Source of the DNA: Ditylenchus dipsaci
Lineage: Eukaryota > Nematoda > Chromadorea > Rhabditida > Anguinidae
NCBI GenBank assembly: GCA_004194705.1
Contig: SADC01000861.1
Span: 1-64,000 of the forward strand
Reading direction: 5' to 3'
DNA length: 64,000 nucleotides
In this document: positions 45,035 through 57,200 of the stretch, piece by piece
How positions within the stretch are numbered: the stretch's first letter is position 1
How the letters are laid out: the number at the start of each line of letters is the position of its first letter
Translations under genes and position numbers: made by a program
The notes under the pieces: model-generated
The model's database searches: none
What the model was told of the DNA's origin: nothing
The model's input: only the letters and a program-made list of their open reading frames with translations

Positions 45035-45217
45035 TAGAGATAGAAATTTGCCTTTTTGCGATGTCGCGATGCGATGTTTTTTGATAAAAAATTTGCGATG
45101 CGATGTGCGATGTTTTTAAAAATTAGCGTGCGATGTTGCGATGCGATGTTTTTTGCCAAAAATGGCTGCGTGCGATGCGATGTTGCGATGCGATACATCG
45201 CATCGCTTCTATCTCTA
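45035..45217. mobile_element. hAT-like MITE, GCGATGCGATG word
   Basis: Perfect inverted termini TAGAGATAGAA and TTCTATCTCTA, with a perfect 8-bp duplication CTATAGAG (45027-45034, 45218-45225). The body is GCGATGCGATGTT repeats. It sits in the right end of an older hairpin element ending GCGTCGACTG. Confidence 0.88.
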
Positions 45218-45237
45218 CTATAGAGAGCGTCGACTGT

Positions 45238-46559
45238 GAAGTTTTTTTAACAAAAATCTCTGAGGAGCGCTTTGTTACTGCAAAATATTTTTAAAAATAG
45301 ACTTTATCTCAATATTTTACCAAATTTGGCCGGATTGTAGTATATGATCCTCGCCCAAAATATGTTTTCTACGTTTCAGCTTCTGAAACGTGCTTAAAAC
45401 ATGCTTTAGGTGGCGGTCGACACTTTCCGGCAAAAAAATTTTTGTGGCAAAAAAGGGACAAAAAGAAACTCTATATGCATTTATGATGAAAAGTCTTGTT
45501 TGGAATCATATCTGAGGTAAGTGAGTGCGCGCATCTCTAACCCAACAAGCAACCACCCTTTTTGGCCATTGAAGGCTATCCATGTACGCTTTTAGGTTGA
45601 ATTACCGTGGTCCGCCAAGGCGAAAAGTCAACTTTTAGTCAAAATTTCTTTATTCAAAAGTATTGACCGCCACCTAAAACATGTTTTAGCATGAATAAAG
45701 TGTTAAAACGTTGAAAAAGGTGATTTTGGGCGTTTTCCGGCAAGGACCATATACCATCATGTGCGTGAGCGGGGGGGGGGGGGGCTGGAGGTGACTGGGC
45801 TGAGAGGGCTATACACAATTTCACCTAATACAATTAACATCAGTGTTCAATTCAATGTATTTTTTTTCTAATTTCAGTTAGTTATTTTATTTTCTCAGCT
45901 GTTAAGTCTGAGGAAATTGTCTACAGTTGACCGTTTCACACTTTTTTGAGCCTACAAAACTTTTTGTTATTTAATGACTACCGTAAATATATTGTTTCAA
46001 AATAAGGAAGTTTCTCACCACCACTATTTGTTATCTAGAGGTGTGAAAGTTTGCGCATGTTTTATGGTCTGCTCACGTTTCTAGATTTAGTTATTGTGAG
46101 ACGAGTCCATGACACGAAAAACTTTTGCTCTAATCTTGTCATATCTATTTTTTGAGAAAAAAACATATTTTATGGCTATCGATTTTGTAAACAGAATAGT
46201 AGCAGTAGTAGTAACAGATAACGAGTGGCGTCGAAAGTTTTATTAGCACGAGAGGTCAACTTAATACGGTTCAGTTCAGAAATTTCTATTTCAGGTTCAA
46301 TGTAGAAAACGAAAATTTGGAGGTTAATTGTCCAGTTTGAAGCAATTTCCTTTTTAATAGGTTAGAGATTTCTAACATTTTTAAGAAGTTTATTTAAGTC
46401 TGTTATTAAAACAAAATGACTAGATTCAAATCATACTACTATTATTTAAGAATTGGCTGAGTATGTAATTAAGTTTTTGTGTTAGAAATGTGGCATTTAA
46501 AATTGTGTTTTAAAATGTTATGTTTCTTTACTTTTGAAAATTAAATTTTTTGTTTTCAG
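45238..46559. other. Intergenic
   Basis: A G run at 45770-45783 and a fragment of the GTGAGTGCGCGCATCTC palindromic family near 45518. No gene is supported. Confidence 0.35.
46557..46559 (+). promoter_or_regulatory. Probable spliced-leader acceptor of the receptor gene
   Basis: TTTTTTGTTTTCAG ends 8 bases before the ATG, a strong nematode-type 3' splice site with no exon found upstream. Confidence 0.45.
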
Positions 46560-46567
46560 AAGAAAAA

Positions 46568-49500
46568 ATGGTAGATGATAAAATATCCAATATTCACTCG
46601 ATTGCACAATTCTGCTATACTTAGTTGCTGTTTTACTAAACTTATATCTTTTTTATTTGATTGTGACCAGACAAATACTCCACATGAATTTACGAATTTT
46701 AATGGTTGGTTTTTCAGAGAACACATAATTCTTTTTAACTTAGTAATAAAAAATTTCTGCGTAGCAATATTATGTGATCATAACTTACTCATTTAACAAA
46801 ACAGACAAATGTTTTCTCACAAATAGAAAGCCTTAATTTTATTTAACAATTAGATGTATTTGTCAGCGAAAAACGTCAAAAGTCAAAGCATAAATTACAG
46901 AGTAAACAAATTTGATCTTAAAAAGTTTAGTGATCATAGTGATCGCGCGGTTTCGCAAGCCCGTTCAGACGGCATATTACACTGAGCAACTACACAAAAA
47001 AATCTCTAACATTAACAAGCACTGCATAAAATGACTTCAACAAATTTTGGTGCCCGCTCTTTCTCAATGATAACTTACAATGGAAAATATCGACACAATA
47101 AATACCGTATTTCCTCTAATAGTAGCCCCCCCTAGGAGGGGGTTGAAAAATAGTAGCCCCCTGAAAATCGGCCTATTTAGGCTGATTTTATACCGCTCTA
47201 ATAGTAGCCCACCCTCTAATAGTAGCCTCCCCCCCCAGGAGGGGGGTTGAAAAATAGTAGCCCATGGGCTGCTATTAGAGGAAATACGGTACGAATTGTA
47301 CGATTCGATTCAAAAATCGTGACAACGCCATAGCATGTCTGTTAGCCAACAATATTAAAATTTCAAATTGTAAATCGGACAAACTTGCAAATTGCAACAA
47401 CAAATGTCAACATATCTCCCCCTTTACTTGATTACACCCCGTCCGCCCAGTCAATCAACAAGAAGGACCACGGCAAAAAAACTGCAAACATTTTTTATAG
47501 AATACAGTGAAAAAATGTTTTATAGAACTACATTTTCGGCTAATTTAGATAATATAAAACTTTATTCATACCCTGTACTATAAAAGCGATTCTTACAAAA
47601 AAAAATTCCCTCGGTCTTCCGTGTTAATTAAATAGGCTAGGGAAGGCTGGGTGGGACGGTGTGAAATCGAGTGGATAGTGTGGGGTACAATTTAGCCGGT
47701 CAATCGAATATGCTCTACGAACTATAAAAAAATCAGCATGATGATTTGTGTGGAAAAAATTTGAGGATACAACAATTGTGAACCTCTTCTGACCTATATT
47801 TGTTGCAAGACTTTTGCGGAAACACATTTGCCGACATGAGCTCAGCGTGGTCTGTTTACTTTAAGATATGGTTTAAATATTCATGAATCGTTGTCAATTT
47901 CGAATTCCGCTCGAGACAATAAATATTCAAATGTCAAAAAACAAAAATTGTGATAAGTCGATATCTTGAAAAGTCTGATCGAATTAAAATAAAGTGTTAA
48001 CTAAAAGTAGCTTTTAAACTTTTTTCAGTTTATTCAGCGAATAAATTTAGGGTGTGTTTTGCCTAGCAAACGTAGCGATTCCCTTACAAAACAGATTAAC
48101 ATTACTAATCTCATTCTTTTTGATGAGATTTACCCTAGTTATCTATTTCCTGTTTTGTACATCAATCAAGTGGCTCAGCGATCTATTAATGTGTCTATAG
48201 TGCCTATTACCTTCGAGAGAATATTAGCTACACTTAAGTCCAAAAACTATGCTAGCAAAAATAGTCCTTATTTTGGAATTTTTTTTAGTATAATCACAGT
48301 AAGTTTTCAACAATTTTGAAGGTTGTAGTGGCTAGCTTAAATTTATTATTAATATATCAGATTATATACTTAAAAAATTGTAAAGATAATACATATACGC
48401 TATATGGGTAGAAATACTGCAAAACCTCTAATAGTAGCCTACCCCCTCCGCTCACTTTTTATCGTGCTTTTGGTATTGTGTTTTAAACTCACTTTTTCAA
48501 GACTTGTCTTAGGCAAGTGACCATGCATTTGGTAGCTCATCTTACTGGCTGCCAAATGGGTGGTTACTTGCATAAAAGCAATCACAAAAAGTAGTACAAA
48601 AACACAATTGAACCAGGGGGGCTACTTTTAGAAGTTTTACGGTATGTAATGTATTAATTACTGACAACTGAGAAAAAATATAATATATATAATAACTAAT
48701 ACTTGAAATTTTCTAGATTTCTCCGAACCTAATCACTGCTTTGAACAGCACTAGAAGTCTAATGGCTATTAAGAAGGAAATGGAAGAAGAGAAAAAGTCG
48801 AACCCCTTCACACTTTTTATATACAAGGCATTGCTTGGATTATTTGCTTGCTTGTGAGTTTTTACAGTTTTCACTTTTCACGGCTCAAATTGCACATTCA
48901 AATATTTGTACTGTCAGCTCCAATATCTTGAAAAGTGGCAAAGTTTTTTTTGTAAAAGTGGCATTAAGAGCAAAAAATTTTCATAAAAAGTGGCAATTAC
49001 TCTAAATACCGTATAAAAGCGATTTATTTTTTTGAAAAAGTGAAAATTTCATTGAATAACACTAAAATGTGAGAATCGCAACTTTCCTTGGTCGCCTTAG
49101 ATCTTCTTGTAAATAATGAAGTAGATCTTTAGTTTGGCCACCAAATGTTAAACTTGTTTTAGATTTAGCTATATTAGTTTAATTTAGATATTCACTTGTC
49201 TGTTTCGCTATAACAAGAAAAAGTATTCTTACCAGAACATGTCCAATAAGCATGATTTGACCCAGCGCTACCAAATCTCAGAAAATATCTCCACAAATCG
49301 GCAGCTTCTCTTTATTAACATTATTCAATTGATTTCGTATGTTATTTGATTTATTTAGAATTGCTCAAAAAAATCAAGCCGAAAGTTTTTCTAGCAATTC
49401 AGCACTTTTTATGGATTTTTTCTCTCAAAATAATGAAGATTTTCATTGAGAAACATCTTGAAGTGCGTTATTAGAAATATTGTCATTGAAGTAGTTTAAG

Positions 49501-50559
49501 TTTTGCTTAGATCACTTTTTGAGAATAAATTTGATGTCGAAGTTCGTCAGTTTAGAAATAGCAAACAGGGTTAAATATAATAATTGTGTGAGTAGGAACC
49601 AAGAAAGCCAACAAATATTTTTATTTTCATGAGTTTTGAGTGCATTGACGAGGTTATCCTCGATCTCAGCCGTCGTTCTGCTAATTCGGTCTGCATGAGC
49701 CGACATCTTTTTCTGTAATAAAAATACATACTAGTCAAGCGAATCGAATATGGAATTTGAAAAAAATCTTACAATTATTGACGAGAGTATGACTAACTCA
49801 TAACTTTAAGTCGATGACTGTAGAATTCCTCGTATTAATATTTTACGAGAAATTCTACAGTTATATATCAGCTTACAATTATTGGCAAGGGTATGACTAA
49901 CTCAAGATGATAACTGTAAGTCGATAACTGTAGAATTACTCGTATATTATACGAGAACGTCTACAGTTATCTAAAATAGTAATTCATTAGTAAAATGACA
50001 ATTATTAATTATTTGATTTGCAGAATGCTAAATTAAACATATAAACTAAGCAAAAGGCTGAAATTTTTTTAAAAAATTCTTACAAAAAATGACTTATGAG
50101 GGATGTAAAGTAGTGGAGCCCAATAATCTAGATAATTTGTTAAATTATACTAAATTCTACTATTACCTTTTTATCTGAAAAATTTGTAATTAAAAAGTAA
50201 AAATATTGTTTTGCAGCACAATTTTGTTGAACGGCTCAGTCGCAGTTGGATTCACCTACAAAAAGTACTTGAGTTTTGTTTTGCTAGGTGTTTACAACCC
50301 TTTGCTGGCCATCACTCTGATCCTTTTTCCATTGGCAGCTATTCGAACTCATCCAACCTTCTATAAACTCTACTTCCTCCATTTACAATGCATTAAAGTG
50401 GACCAGACATTCGGCTGTCTCAACGGAAAAAGCAAAAGGATAGCACCAATATTTGCTCATCAGCCAAAGTCTTTGATCACAGGTGGAAATTTGATAATAG
50501 AGAGGAACAATGAAGGCACCACATATTTCAACCAGCTAGCTTATTATTGGAGTAAATAA
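46568..50559 (+). CDS. Seven-helix receptor, nematode Sra-superfamily type
   Basis: Four exons: about 46568-46760, 48029-48298, 48717-48853 and 50217-50559, in phases 0, 0 and 2, giving about 314 residues. Hydrophobic stretches include FFREHIILFNLVIKNFC, SYLFPVLYINQVAQRSINVS, YFGIFFSIITISPNLI, FTLFIYKALLGLFACL, TILLNGSVAVGFTY and YLSFVLLGVYNPLLAITLIL. Helix 3 ends in PITFERILATLKSKNY; the Glu-Arg..Ala-Thr pattern there is typical of nematode Sra/Srab/Sre-type chemoreceptors, which signal through G proteins, mostly in chemosensory neurons. The ATG at 46568 follows TTTTCAG by 8 bases, a likely trans-splice site. Exon 1 needs one frame correction near 46620. AATAAA overlaps the stop at 50555-50560. 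Family placement is moderate; exon 1 is the least certain part. Confidence 0.62.
46797..47104. other. Receptor intron 1, first part
   Basis: AT-rich intronic sequence; no feature recognised. Confidence 0.3.
47105..47289. mobile_element. CCGTATTT-family element, best-preserved copy
   Basis: CCGTATTTCCTCTAATAGTA and its inverse ending ATACGG lie between TA dinucleotides. The inside repeats TAATAGTAGCCCCCC in both orientations. It lies in intron 1 of the receptor gene. Confidence 0.8.
48417..48642. mobile_element. CCGTATTT-family element in a receptor intron
   Basis: CTGCAAAACCTCTAATAGTA and CTACTTTTAGAAGTTTTACG with TA at both flanks. Arms such as ACTTGTCTTAGGCAAGTGAC pair near the centre. 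Confidence 0.6.
49512..49706 (-). CDS. Small single-pass membrane protein nested in a receptor intron
   Basis: 64 residues: a hydrophilic N-terminal half (MSAHADRISRTTAEIEDNLV onward, acidic to neutral) and a hydrophobic helix CWLSWFLLTQLLYLTLFAIS, then a Lys-ending tail. The start follows TTACAG by six bases (acceptor at 49713-49715), which fits spliced-leader trans-splicing. It is antisense to, and wholly inside, the last intron of the receptor gene. I do not recognise a family. The helix may be translated only if the exon is not spliced after HENKN, so the true C-terminus is uncertain. Confidence 0.45.
   Translation of the reverse strand: MSAHADRISRTTAEIEDNLVNALKTHENKNICWLSWFLLTQLLYLTLFAISKLTNFDIKFILKK
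49771..49970. repeat. Tandem pair of hairpin-forming units
   Basis: Two copies of a unit of about 104 bases beginning ACAATTATTGRC-ARGAGTATG. Each contains AACTGTAGAATTMCTCGTAT followed by its inverse. It lies in receptor intron 3, just upstream of the antisense membrane gene. Confidence 0.7.
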
Positions 50560-50560
50560 A

Positions 50561-53500
50561 TATTTTTATGTCTTTTCATTATTTTTATGGATGTTAGAAA
50601 AAATTTATAATATATATTTTTACGTTTACACACCTCCTACCTCCTAAAGTTAGGATCCTTGTTAAAGTCAGAAAGAATTCACTATTTTATGTACTGTTGT
50701 AACGCCTCCATCCCAAACAATGCAGGGTCGAGATCTTGAATGGGTTTGAGCATAAAGGTTAAATTCTGGATTGAACAAAATATCCAGGCGAAATTCCCAA
50801 CTTGAAAGACATTTTTTGTAATTTTGCAGAAATTTTTTTTGCTGCTCATTGTGTTTCCGAATTATTTTCGATCAACTTTAATTTTGTCTAAGAGTTTTTC
50901 CTGTAATTTTTTTAGTAGGCTCGTTTGTTAAAAATGTCTTGTTGGAAATTCCTAAAAGTCAGTTTTTTTTTCATTTTAGTTTGTGTAAGTCTTTTGTTTT
51001 ATTTTATTTAACAAAACGTTGCATTGTATACGGGGAATTGACAACGCTTTCACTCTACAGCAAAATATTTTACTTTAAAACGACCACCGCCGTTGATGAC
51101 AATGGCAATTTCGAGTTTTTTAATTGGCGGGGAACACCTCTTTTGTTCCGAAAATATTTTTCGGATTACTTTTTTACGATCAAAATTTGTTCAAAATTGA
51201 GAACCATCTACTAGTCGGGCGTTGCTTGACAATGCCAGATCGGACGACTTAGCCGACTTCCACTGAGCTATAACATACAATTGTTAACTGTTCATTCGCC
51301 TTGCCAAATACATAAAATTAAAAATTTTGATGCAAATCAAAAAATGATTCAAAAAACATTTTCCACATTTTTAGCTGTCCCTGCGAATTCCAAAACCCGA
51401 AATTGCCATTCATAGGCGTACCCAGGGTTTTCTGACGAGGGGGGGGGGGGCGTGGGAGGGAGTCTAATTTTGCTAAAAATCCTGACGGGGGGGCGAGCTA
51501 TTGGGGGAGCTAATTCAATATGGTAATAAATTTTCCTACAGTTATCACGGTTATCTTCCTTTTTTATAAGTTAAATATATCGTCAGAAAAAACTCATTTT
51601 CACTTTTTTGATACAAATAAAATTAGTTTTTTTGTTCTTTCTTTTTAAAATTTCTTTGAATTAGGAAAATTGTTTTATTGTTGCTTCAAATTTTCTGCTC
51701 CATTTGACAACTTAATCTAATTATAACTTAGAAGAAAAAACCGTACTTTTAACAGCGTTAAAAAGTAAAAGTTGTCATTGAATATAATGTTGTGAAGTTT
51801 TTTAACAACAAAATGTGCAAAAAGACAATACTGATTTGCTAAAAGTGGTGCAATTGAAAAAAAAATTGACTCAACATAATTTTTTTTAAATTTGTATTAT
51901 TGTAAAACCAGTATGAGAACAGACTAGAATTGCATAATATTTTTTTAACACAGAACGTGAGAAAGAAATGCTGATGTTTTACAGATTTCAATAAGAACAA
52001 ACAAATAAGATTCATAAAATGTTTGTGAGAAGTTCATTCTTCCCAAAGGCATAAAACCCAAATAATATTTTTTTTCCAATTCAAGTTTATTATGAAAGTC
52101 AGAAATACAAAAACCATTTTTAAATTATTAGTTTAAAGGACATCGCCGTTGATAATAATGGCAAATTGGAGTTTTCGAATTGACAACGGAAAATTCGAAA
52201 AATGTTTTTTCGAATAATTTTTTTATTTGCATTTAAATATAATGCTAATGTTTCGGACGAGACAATCGATAATAAGCAGTAGCTCAATGGAGTCGGCTAA
52301 GTCGTACGATCTGTCATTGTCAAGTAACGTTGACTCGTCTAGTAGATGTTTCTATATTTTGAACAAATTTTAATTCCAAATAAAAAATTAATTGAAAACA
52401 TTTTCGAACAAAAAAAAAGTTGTCTTCCGCGAATTCAAAAATCGAAATTCCCATTGTCATCAACGGCGATGATCCTTCAAAAAAATTAATATCATAATTT
52501 TCTAGATTTTTTAAATACATTTTGAAAATTTGATGTTCAGGTATGGTTAAAGTAAGATGTGAGCTCATTTTTTCGGCTGATTCACCCTAGAAGCACTGAA
52601 TTTATAAATTTTGCTAAAAATTATTTCACGAAAGCTTGTAAAAGGCGAAATATTTGATCAAATGTTTTTAAAACTTTATGAAAATGAAAATATTGGCAGT
52701 ATCGTCGAATACTCGCTTTAAAATACCAACAATAATATTTTATAAAAATATGAAGTTGCTTTGATCTTATGGCAAAGGAAATTGCCATAATTCCATCTCT
52801 ATCATAAAAGGCCATCGCCATGCTTCAAATTTTAGTCATAAATATCAGATTTAATTTGTACCGTATATGCTCTAATATATCCCCCTCGACTTTGAGGATC
52901 TACATGTCAGTTCACGGAAAATATTTTGCATACATGTTTATTGCTTTTTAAATTCCCATAAGCTCGACGATTCCGCTTTTTAGATTTTGAGTTGACATCC
53001 GAAAATTTCGAGACTTACCCAAAAAATTTTAGATTTGAGAGGGTTGACAAATAATCCGACAAATAATTAATAGAGCACATCCGTAGTTGGTAAAAGTTAT
53101 TTTGAGGGGGCTACGAGTTTTGTGATCAACCTAACAATTTAATTTTTTGTTTGTAATTTGTTAAAATTCTTAAAGCTATTTGCAGTTCACTTTACGCTAA
53201 GCAAACGTTACAATTTTTGACTTTATTGAGCATGTACTAGTACTTTAGCTTAGTCAAAAAGAGTAAACAGATTTGTCAAAATTCGGCATAAAAACGAAAT
53301 ATTTGTGTTTATCAAATATTTCGTAGATTATTTTTTATCATATTTTCAACAAGAATCTGTTATGCAAACAACTTCTCAAAACATTAAAAGGCAGCATAAA
53401 TAGAAAAAAGAGATAGTTATAAAAGAGTTCGTGACTTTGAAATTCGTATTCCTGTAAAAATCAATATTTTGAACTAGACGCTAAAAAGAAGTAGTTTTTA

Positions 53501-53605
53501 AGAGGTTTATAGTATAATATAGATAGAATCTTTTAAGTATTTTATTTGGGTTCAATTGAACTTAACCCCACAGTCGACTCAGCTTGAGGGACCAAGGCAA
53601 TTTGT
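50561..53605. repeat. Intergenic, dispersed GGACCAT-family and related repeats
   Basis: GACCACCGCCGTTGATGACA near 51085 and related text at 52140 and, inverted, at 52450 belong to the GGACCAT..GCGGGAC family. CTAGTCGGGCGTTGCTTGAC (51213) recurs inverted near 52320. G and C runs at 51439-51450 and 53703-53708 flank CAGAAAATCCTGGGTACGCC and its inverse (51410-51440 and 53710-53740), so one fold-back may span about 2.3 kb. The left end of a CCGTATTT element is at 52861. No gene is supported. Confidence 0.45.
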
Positions 53606-54229
53606 TTGAAAATTTTTGACTCCACTCCCCCCCCTCGTCAAGATTTTTTAAGCTTTTTTTCGTTTTTTCAGCTTATTTGGGTTTTTGCCAGTTTAGCGCC
53701 TCCCCCCCCGGGTCAGAAAATCCTGGGTACGCCTATGCTTGGTTCCCAAGCTGATTTGACTGGGGGAGAGGCTGAGGCTCAAGAAAGTGGGGGCCATGTT
53801 GCACAACTTTTTCACTGAAATGTTTTTGCAAAACACAAAGATCAATCCAACTACTGCACTATTTATAAACTTAATTCATTCCCTTAAGAATAATTTCTGT
53901 TTTCATGAAAGCCATCTTCTTGCTGCCAATTAGTTTTATGTGTACATGAGGTTATGATAAACTTTGAAGCATTTTTCGCTTTTTTGCACCTACGTTCAAA
54001 AGTAGGTGGGGTCCCTTGGTGATGAGATTAGAATTAAAACTGTTGAAACCGCCTTTTTTAACACTATTTATTGTCTTCTTTGTTTAAAACACATTTTCCC
54101 AATTCCAAAAAGTCAAAACTTTTTTGTTTTATTGCTGTATTGACTTGCCTTTGTCTATCTACAACTAAAAAATATGAAAAGCAAAATTTTGAGCCCTCAC
54201 AACTGGAGAAATTTTATATTTTGTGCTAG
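53606..54229. other. 5' flank of the aldo-keto reductase
   Basis: No TATA box or other control site is convincing. A plausible trans-splice acceptor (GTGCTAG) ends at 54229, 12 bases before the ATG. Confidence 0.35.
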
Positions 54230-54241
54230 ACATCCTAAGAC

Positions 54242-57200
54242 ATGGCTGTATCAGTAAGCACCACAAACTGGCTAATGGAATAGAAATGCCTTTGCTTGGA
54301 TATGGAACATTTTTGGTATGTCTACTCAATATTTTAGGGCTATCTTTTTCAAAACTATAATAATTTAGTCAATGATCCAGAAGAGCTTAAATCAGCATTA
54401 AGAGCAGCCCTAGATGCAGGCTATCGGTCAGTAGTTGTTAGTTAATTACTGAAAACTAAAGTGTATGAATAAACATTTTTCAGATACATAGACACGGCTG
54501 CCTTTTACAATAATGAAGATGTGATCGGAGATGTACTACAAGAATATATAAAAGCTGGCAACTGAAGCGCTCTGATCTTTTTATTGCAACTAAAGTGAGT
54601 TCAGAAAGAATTTGGGCGTACAGTCAAGTCCGTTATAGTTCACTTTTCCCGATTGTTTCTCAGAAACACGAAAGTTTATCTATTACTGCAATTTGTGCTT
54701 TAATTCAAGACTTGCGTGCAGGATTTTAATTTGAGGGAAGAGGGGGATGGTCATACGAGCTATCTCATATTCCCACCCCCTTTACAAATAGGTTCCCATC
54801 CCCCTTGTTCGAAAAAATAGGCAAATCACCCCCTCCCCCTACAGAAAGCTGAAGTTGAGGCCCTGCTTGCGGGTAAAAATTAAATTTCTTGTGTTTTTAA
54901 GAAACGGAAAAACGGCGAAATTGAAATCCCTATAATTTTTAGCACTGGACTGAAAAAAAAAGAACTCAAAAAAGACCTCGAAATTAGGGTAAAAAATTGT
55001 CGGATCCTAAGCGGGAACGAACTTTTCAGGTGTGCAGGATTGTTTAAGCGCCGGCTACCCGGCGGAGCGCCGGCTAAGCGCCGGCGCCTTAAGCGCCGGC
55101 GCTTAGCTGGCGCCGGCGCTTATTTTGAAAACGGCGGAGCGCCGGCTCAGCGCCGGCGCTTATTCTAAAACCGGGGAGCGCCGGCTAAGCGCCGGCGCCT
55201 TAAGCGCCGCGCTTAGATGGCCGGCGCTTATTTTGAAAACGGGGAGCGCCGGCGCTTATTTATTTATTTTATTATATTATTATTATTATTATTTATTATT
55301 TATTTTAAAAACTTAAGATCTCGAGATCGAATTCAAATTTTTTCGATTTGGAGGGGTTTAATCTTATGAAAATAAAATTAACGATCTGAACTGTTTATTA
55401 AAGGTTATACATTATTTTAAAATTCTGCAACATGAAAACTTTCAACAGCATTATAACACTTGTAATGATCAATACAGCTTTTTAAATATTTACACTCTGC
55501 GTTTATATTTAATAAAATCTTCACTGTTATTTTTCAAGCAGTGACGTTAAAGTACAGTTAAGTAGAAAATCATTATCCGGTATCCAAGATAACCACCACA
55601 TAAGCTCCGCCTAAGCGCCGGCGCTTAGTCGGATACCCGGCGGAGCGCCGGCTAAGCGCCGGCGCATTAAGCGCCGGCGCTTAGCTGGCGCCGGCGCTTA
55701 TTTTGAAAACGGCGGAGCGCCGGCTAAGCGCCGGCGCTTATTCTAAAACCGGGGAGCGCCGGCTAAGCGCCGCGCCTTAAGCGCCGGCGCTTAGATGGCG
55801 CCGGCGCTTATTTTGAAAACGGCGGAGCGCGGGTCAGCGCGGCGCTTAAGCGCCGGCGCTATAAGCGCCGGCGCTCCGCCGGCGCTTGAATCCTGCAGGT
55901 TTCAATCCTGCAGGTGTGCACTTAAAGGGGGGTAAAAGCCATTTAGGTTTGAAAAAGTGGCTTCCGTGGCGAAGTGCGAAAGTGCTCGCGTTTTTTGGCC
56001 AAAAATGGTGTTTTTTTGGTGTTGCAGGTTCAATCCCACGTAGGGCACACTATTTTTTTTGGCTTGTTTGGCCATTTTAGAGGTAATTTGGGTCGCTGAT
56101 TCCGAATCTGGCGTCAAAAAAGTCTAATTACTCTAAACTGCCAAAAAAGCCAAAAAAAATAGTGTGCCCCTACGTGGGTTTGAACCTGCAACACCAGAAA
56201 AACACCATTTTTGGCCAAAAACGCGAGCACTTTCGCACTGCGCCACGGAAGCCACTTTTTCAAACCTAAGTAGCTTCCCCCCCCCCCCTTTAAGCGGGAC
56301 TTGACTGTAAATATTTTTGCCCCTATAATTGCCCTATAAAAATAAGACAAGTTTTTGCCTTGGTCCCTTTTTCTGGGTCGCAGTGTGAACCACGCATGGT
56401 TCTGCACCAAGCCTAATGAAAAAAACACACCACTTCTTTAATAGAGCCAAGGCTATTTTACTTTTATTTTAATCTTTTTTCTAGATCTCCATTTTCGGAC
56501 ATAATGATGTGGATGGAAGTTTGAAATCGTCTCTTTCCAAACTCAAAACTGACTACATTGACTTATACCTCATGCACTCCTGCATGTCTTTTAAAGCGAG
56601 TTTTTATTATTATTATTAAGTTTACGAATTCTAAGTGGAAGGCTTTTAAGAAGCTACTATTAGGTAAAAGCCCACATTAGGGTGGCTCTATTTTTTCGTA
56701 ATCACTGTGTAGACTAAAATAAACAGAAAGCTTCTAATGTTACAACAATATTTTGTATAAAAAATATAGCACGATTCCCTTATGTAGGCAGATGCCACTG
56801 GTCAGCCGATGATTGGAGAGGATGGTCAAATGGTACCAGACTTGACACCTCACATAAAACATGGAGGGACATGGAAAAACACTACAAGGCTAAAATCCTC
56901 AGAAGCATTGGAGTCTGTAACTTTAACTTAAAGCAACTGGAAGATTTGTACAACCAGGCTGAGGTCAAGCCACATAATTTACAAGTAATTTTTGATATTA
57001 ATTTAAAATAAAAACACTACAATAACAATTTTCTGGTACTTTCTAGTGGAGATTCACATTTTGCATCAACAACAAGAAATTGTTGGATTCGCTAAAAAGT
57101 TGGGAATGAGTGTGACTTCCTACGGATCCTTGGGCTCACCTGGCAGTGTGGCTTTTAGAGGAAATGTTAGTGGAGACTGTCTCGGCCATTCTTTAGTCAA

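Noticed and set aside
46568..46625. Short 18-codon frame MVDDKISN.. as a complete peptide
   Set aside because: It more likely starts receptor exon 1, with a frame slip near 46620.
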